A DNA stretch of 17,176 bases from contig CALADR010000136.1 of assembly GCA_937890845.1 (NCBI GenBank), positions 1-17,176 on the forward strand, given 5' to 3'. Shown piece by piece: positions 13,744-17,176 of this stretch. Position 1 is the stretch's first letter, and each line of letters opens with the position of its first letter. Made by a program: the position numbers and the translations under genes. Under the pieces are notes generated by a model. It had not been told where the DNA came from, made no database searches, and saw nothing but the letters and a program-made list of their open reading frames with translations. The stretch is from an uncultured Bacteroidales bacterium (GTDB taxonomy: Bacteria > Bacteroidota > Bacteroidia > Bacteroidales > UBA932).

Positions 13744-14751
13744 CTAATATTTTACTACGCTCTCTCCATATATCAAAGATGGAGAGAGTTTTAGTTGTGA
13801 AGTGCTTGTAGGAATTGATTCTATTCTGTCAAATAGTATTTTTGTAGCCAGTTTCGCCATGTCTTCTGTCGGTTGGCTGATTCTGGTGATAGGTGTCTCC
13901 ATATAGTCCATATAAAAATAGTTGTCAAATGATATCAGGGACAGAGCTTCCGGGATTTTCAGAGACGTTTCCTTTATGGCTTTGATTATTCCAAGGGAAA
14001 TGGTATTTCCCAAAGAAAAGATAGCTGTAGGCAATTTGTTTTCGCTTAAAATCATTTTTGTTTCAAGATATCCGTTCTGGATGGAGAACTCATTACCTGC
14101 AACTGTTATATAGTCTCCAAGGTCAGCCTCTTTCATAGCATCAATATAGCCCTTTACTCTTTCTTTATTTGGTGTGGAGTTTATTGCTCCCTGAATACAA
14201 GTTATTCTTTTATGCCCCATACTTATAAGCAGCTGGGTTGCCATCAGACCTCCTTTATAGTTGTTTGTTGCGACATAGCTTAGTCTGGAGTTGTCAAAGT
14301 ACCTGTCTACGAGCACTACAGGTATGTCTTTTTTGTCTACTTCTTCAATCAGGCTTTTATCTGTTCCGCAAGGTACTGCAATTATACCGTCTACCCCTCG
14401 CGAATATAATTTCAAGATGCTTGTGTTGAATTCATTTTCATCTTCCATTGTATCTATTACGATGGTTGTGAAGCCTTTTCTGTGGACTTCTGATACTATG
14501 AAACTTGCCATTTCAGCGAAATAAGGGTTGGCCAATGAAGGTAAAAGCAGTCCGATAGTATTTGTTTTATTAGTGCGCAAACTTTGTGCAATGCCGGAAG
14601 GCATGTAGTTATGCTTCTTGGCGTCAGTAGTTATTAGTTCAGCTGTTTTTTTGCTTATACGGTACTTTTCTGCATTTCCGCTCAATACACGCGATATTGT
14701 AGTGACAGAAAAACCAGTCCTTTTGGCAATATTTGATAATGTTTCTTTCAT
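13744..14751 (-). CDS. LacI-family transcriptional regulator (probable ribose repressor)
   Basis: This 335-residue protein has the standard LacI layout. The N-terminal helix-turn-helix is at about 4-24 (TLSNIAKRTGFSVTTISRVL). The hinge helix PSGIAQSLRTNKT is at 51-63. A periplasmic-binding-protein-like sensor domain follows, with IGLLLPSLANPYFAEM, GVDGIIAVP, VVLVDRYFDN, GHKRITCIQG and LISFDNYFYMDYMETPITRI. It is divergent from the ribokinase gene, and the 158-bp gap holds palindromes of the LacI operator type. It most likely represses the kinase-permease-receptor genes in the absence of ligand, and possibly itself. Ribose as effector is inferred from the neighbours. Near the 3' end, the coding sequence itself contains a 10-bp inverted repeat. 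Confidence 0.9.
   Translation of the reverse strand: MKETLSNIAKRTGFSVTTISRVLSGNAEKYRISKKTAELITTDAKKHNYMPSGIAQSLRTNKTNTIGLLLPSLANPYFAEMASFIVSEVHRKGFTTIVIDTMEDENEFNTSILKLYSRGVDGIIAVPCGTDKSLIEEVDKKDIPVVLVDRYFDNSRLSYVATNNYKGGLMATQLLISMGHKRITCIQGAINSTPNKERVKGYIDAMKEADLGDYITVAGNEFSIQNGYLETKMILSENKLPTAIFSLGNTISLGIIKAIKETSLKIPEALSLISFDNYFYMDYMETPITRISQPTEDMAKLATKILFDRIESIPTSTSQLKLSPSLIYGESVVKY
13760..13792 (+). terminator. Hairpin with T-tail inside the 3' end of the LacI-type gene
   Basis: CTCTCTCCAT (13760-13769) and ATGGAGAGAG (13779-13788) form a perfect 10-bp stem with a 9-nt loop, followed on the plus strand by TTTTAG. In this direction it has the form of an intrinsic terminator for the convergent outer-membrane protein gene, whose stop is 79 bases upstream. 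On the minus strand it lies before the regulator's stop codon. Confidence 0.5.
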
Positions 14752-14776
14752 TTGGTCGTTAGTTGTGTTTCGGATG

Positions 14777-14799
14777 CAAAGGTAAAAAATTTGCGCAAA
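14777..14799 (-). promoter_or_regulatory. -7 box of the LacI-type gene next to a palindromic operator candidate
   Basis: On the minus strand TACCTTTG (14784-14777) matches TAnnTTTG and lies 25 bases before the start codon. Directly upstream is the perfect 10-bp palindrome TTTGCGCAAA (14790-14799) with a central CG, as in LacI-family operators. Binding there would repress the regulator's own gene. No -33 box is seen at 19 bases. Confidence 0.5.
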
Positions 14800-14888
14800 A
14801 AACGTTATTTTAACAATAAATTATTGCGTAATCTGTCGTACTGTATAGATATGTATAGTAACTTAGCTGCATAAAACTATGAATAATC

Positions 14889-14900
14889 GTTATCGCTAAC
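14889..14900. promoter_or_regulatory. Operator candidate before the ribokinase gene
   Basis: GTTATCGCTAAC is a palindrome with a central CG matching at 10 of 12 positions, the form typical of LacI-family sites. It ends 9 bases before the ribokinase ATG, a place where a bound repressor would block the start of transcription or early elongation. A -7-like TAACTTAG lies at 14859-14866. The role is inferred. Confidence 0.4.
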
Positions 14901-14909
14901 TGCAAAAAC

Positions 14910-15815
14910 ATGAAACAAAATGAAAAAATCATCGTTGTTGGCAGTAGTAATACTGACATGACGATAAAGTCGCCTGAAATTCCAAGACCTGGAGAAACTG
15001 TATTGGGAGGCGAGTTTAAGATGGGAGCCGGTGGAAAAGGTGCGAATCAGGCTGTTGCCGCAAAGCGTTTGGGAGGAGATGTTACCTTTATCTGTAAGGT
15101 CGGGAATGATATGTTCGGAGACAAGTCATTGAAATCTTACGACGAGGAAGGTATTGACGTGTCGCATATTATGAGGTGTGACAGTCCATCAGGAGTAGCA
15201 CTTATTCTGGTAGATTCTGATGCAGAAAACTGTATTTCAGTTGCATCTGGTGCCAATGCTGAAATTACTCCAGATGATATTGAGTCTGCGGCTGATACTG
15301 TTAGAAATGCCGGTATTTTACTCTTACAGCAGGAAATTCCTATTGAATCTGTTCTTAAGGCAGCTCAGATTGCTTCTGAAGCCGGTACTTTCGTAATCTT
15401 GAATCCTGCTCCGGCCTGCAGTCTTCCTGATGATATTTATAAGTATGTGGATCTTATAATACCTAATCAGACAGAAGCTGAATTTTATACAGGTATAAAA
15501 GTTTTTGATGAATTTTCCGCTGAAAAAGCTGCGTCAAAATTGTTGTCCAAGGGTGTAAGGAATGTTATTATAACTATGGGAAGCTATGGGTCAATGGCAT
15601 TTACTGATGAAGGCAATAAATTTTTTACTGCTTCCAGAAAAGTTAGAGCGATAGATACGACTGCAGCAGGAGATACGTTTTGCGGTGCAGTAGCAGTCGC
15701 TTTAAGTGAAGGAAAAAGCCTTGAAGATGCTGTAGGTTTTGCTACACTTGCTTCTTCTCTGGCTGTACAGAAAATGGGGGCGCAGGAGTCTATTCCATAT
15801 AGAGAAAACCTTTAA
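14910..15815 (+). CDS. rbsK: Ribokinase
   Basis: This is a PfkB-family sugar kinase that phosphorylates D-ribose to ribose 5-phosphate with ATP, feeding the pentose phosphate pathway in the cytoplasm. The 301-residue protein has the ribokinase signatures: VVGSSNTDM near the N-terminus, the sugar-binding GGKGANQA (41-48), NPAPA in the middle, the NQTEAE segment, and the anion-hole/catalytic motif DTTAAGDTF (from 249; catalytic Asp255). The length is typical. It opens a tandem set with the permease (11-base gap) and the SusC-like receptor, divergent from the LacI-type regulator. RbsK is preferred over other PfkB kinases because of DTTAAGD and the gene context; activity on another pentose is not excluded. 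Confidence 0.87.
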   Translation: MKQNEKIIVVGSSNTDMTIKSPEIPRPGETVLGGEFKMGAGGKGANQAVAAKRLGGDVTFICKVGNDMFGDKSLKSYDEEGIDVSHIMRCDSPSGVALILVDSDAENCISVASGANAEITPDDIESAADTVRNAGILLLQQEIPIESVLKAAQIASEAGTFVILNPAPACSLPDDIYKYVDLIIPNQTEAEFYTGIKVFDEFSAEKAASKLLSKGVRNVIITMGSYGSMAFTDEGNKFFTASRKVRAIDTTAAGDTFCGAVAVALSEGKSLEDAVGFATLASSLAVQKMGAQESIPYRENL

Positions 15816-15826
15816 ATTATATCGCT

Positions 15827-16828
15827 ATGTTTATTGTCAACAGTTATTTGCTTGCAGTCGTATTCTGCTTTGTGACAATGTTATGCTGGGGTTCCTGGGG
15901 AAATACCCAGAAACTTGCGGCCAAAAGTTGGAGGTACGAGCTGTTTTATTGGGATTATGTAATTGGCATGGTCCTGTTTGCATTGTTTATAGCATTCACT
16001 ATGGGAAGTTTCGGAAGTGAAGGCCGTCCGTTTGTCGAGGATATTGCGCAAGTTGACGCAAAAGCATTTGGCAGCATTATTCTCGGGGGAATGATATTCA
16101 ATGCTTCAAATATTCTTCTGTCAGCTTCTACCAGCATAGCTGGTATGGCTGTAGCTTTTCCTTTGGGAGTCGGTATCTCGCTTGTACTGGGTACTGTAGT
16201 CAATTATATTGGAGCACCTAAAGGTGATCCTGTCATTCTTTTTTCTGGAATAGCACTTATTGTCATTGCAATTGTATGTAATGGAATAGCTTCCGGAAAA
16301 GTTGAAAGCAGCAAGAAGAACAATTCAGGCAAAGGAATAGTCCTTGCTCTTGTTGCGGGTACTTTGATGGCATTTTTCTACAGGTTTGTAGCGGCAGCCA
16401 TGGACTTGGATAATTTTGCATCTCCGGCAGCAGGTAAGGTAACTCCATATACTGCCATAGTAATATTCTCATTGGGCGTATTGGAAAGTAACTTTTTATT
16501 CAATACACTTGTTATGAAAAAGCCTTTTATAGGTGAACCAGTAACGTATGGGCAGTATTTTAAAGGTAGTTTCAAAACACATTTGGTAGGAATTCTCGGT
16601 GGCGCAATCTGGTGTCTGGGAACAGCATTCAGCTATATAGCTTCCGGAAAGGCAGGTGCTGCAATTTCATATGCTCTTGGTCAGGGGGCTCCTCTCATTG
16701 CAGCGATATGGGGCGTTTTTATTTGGAAAGAGTTTAAAGGTGCAAGCAAGGGTGTCTACATTCTTCTTGGATTTATGTTTATACTCTTTTTAGGTGGTCT
16801 GGGGCTTATTATAGCATCAGGCAATTAA
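15827..16828 (+). CDS. GRP/RbsU-type sugar permease
   Basis: This 333-residue inner-membrane protein has about ten predicted membrane segments and fits the glucose/ribose porter (GRP, RhaT/RbsU-like) branch of the drug/metabolite transporter superfamily. Visible features are MLCWGSWGNTQKLA in the first helix, the GMAVAFPLGVGISLVLGTVV repeat-end motif in the first half, and the matching GAAISYALGQGAPLIAAIWG followed by FIWKEFKG in the second half. The paired motifs show the internal duplication of this superfamily. Such proteins import sugars by cation symport. Placement between ribokinase and a SusC-like receptor points to ribose. The GRP/ureide-permease boundary is not resolved here. Confidence 0.82.
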   Translation: MFIVNSYLLAVVFCFVTMLCWGSWGNTQKLAAKSWRYELFYWDYVIGMVLFALFIAFTMGSFGSEGRPFVEDIAQVDAKAFGSIILGGMIFNASNILLSASTSIAGMAVAFPLGVGISLVLGTVVNYIGAPKGDPVILFSGIALIVIAIVCNGIASGKVESSKKNNSGKGIVLALVAGTLMAFFYRFVAAAMDLDNFASPAAGKVTPYTAIVIFSLGVLESNFLFNTLVMKKPFIGEPVTYGQYFKGSFKTHLVGILGGAIWCLGTAFSYIASGKAGAAISYALGQGAPLIAAIWGVFIWKEFKGASKGVYILLGFMFILFLGGLGLIIASGN

Positions 16829-16850
16829 TGATAACTAAATAAACTAAGTT

Positions 16851-17176
16851 ATGAAAAAAGTATTAGTCTTTTTAAGCTTGTGCTTGAGCTTCGTATTTCA
16901 GGCTTTTTCACAAAATTCTCCTGAAATAGAACTGACTGGATTCATTTCTTCAGATAAAGGAGAGCCTTTGGCTGGAGTTTTTGTTTATGTTGAAGGAACT
17001 ACACGAGGAACTACTACAGATATTGATGGTATTTATACCCTTAAGGTAAAAGGTTCTGATAGTATAGTAGCTTCAATGATAGGATTTGAGAAACAGATAA
17101 TTAAAATTGATGGGAGATCTGTTGTAGATATAGTCTTGAAGCAAGAAAATTATTTGGATGAGGTTGTAGTAGTAGG
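16851..17176 (+). CDS. SusC-like TonB-dependent outer-membrane receptor (5' part)
   Basis: The first 108 residues of a large gene are visible; the rest lies beyond the window. A signal peptide (MKKVLVFLSLCLSFVFQAFS) is followed by a carboxypeptidase-regulatory-like domain (LTGFISSDKGEPLAGVFVYV, TTTDIDGIYTLKV, VASMIGFEKQ). The segment LDEVVVV then starts the TonB-box/plug region. This order is diagnostic for SusC/RagA-type receptors, which import glycans or nucleoside-type ligands with a SusD partner. A susD-like gene is expected just downstream. It begins 22 bases after the permease stop and is likely in the same transcript. Confidence 0.9.
   Translation, partial: MKKVLVFLSLCLSFVFQAFSQNSPEIELTGFISSDKGEPLAGVFVYVEGTTRGTTTDIDGIYTLKVKGSDSIVASMIGFEKQIIKIDGRSVVDIVLKQENYLDEVVVV

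Overview
This window looks like the chromosome of a member of the Bacteroidales. The evidence is a Na+-translocating NADH:quinone reductase gene (nqrA), a SusC-type TonB-dependent receptor, a DUF4493/DUF6359 lipoprotein, and several promoters of the Bacteroidetes type (TTTG, 19-nt spacer, TAnnTTTG). No rRNA, tRNA or CRISPR array was seen. I do not assign a genus.

Layout. (1) 1-4041, core genome: the 5' part of nqrA on the minus strand, a divergent UvrD/PcrA-type DNA helicase, and a YhcH/YjgK/YiaL-family protein. (2) 4042-10087, a 6,046-bp composite transposon. It consists of two ISL3-family insertion sequences (1,920 bp each, same orientation, no difference seen between them) around about 2.2 kb of AT-rich cargo. 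The whole unit, but neither IS alone, is bracketed by the 8-bp duplication ATATAGAA (4034-4041 and 10088-10095). It landed 2 bp after the stop codon of the yhcH-like gene. (3) 10088-13681, core genome: a surface lipoprotein convergent with an NhaD-type Na+/H+ antiporter, then an outer-membrane beta-barrel protein with a textbook promoter. (4) 13744-17176: a LacI-family regulator divergent from a ribokinase, a GRP-type sugar permease and the start of a SusC-like receptor. This has the gene content of a ribose-scavenging locus.

The cargo is the most interesting part. It holds an intact two-gene module: a DUF4160 protein, then one base later a DUF2442 protein fused to a helix-turn-helix. The module has its own promoter, and a perfect 7-bp-arm inverted repeat fills the spacer between the -33 and -7 boxes. 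That is the architecture of a self-repressing toxin-antitoxin-like unit. Around it lie gene scraps (a 3' end resembling a GGGtGRT-family gene with its terminator, and an unrecognised gene cut by the right IS), a run of hairpins, and a repeated 17-mer containing a perfect DnaA box.

The transposase is split identically in both IS copies. The first two acidic catalytic residues lie in one frame and the third in another, so activity would need a +1 frameshift, or a full-length enzyme supplied in trans.

How the genes work together. NqrA belongs to a sodium-motive respiratory complex, and NhaD would use or balance the same Na+ gradient. In region 4, the receptor would import a ribose-containing ligand across the outer membrane, the permease would carry the sugar across the inner membrane, the kinase would phosphorylate it, and the LacI-type protein would repress the set until ligand is present.
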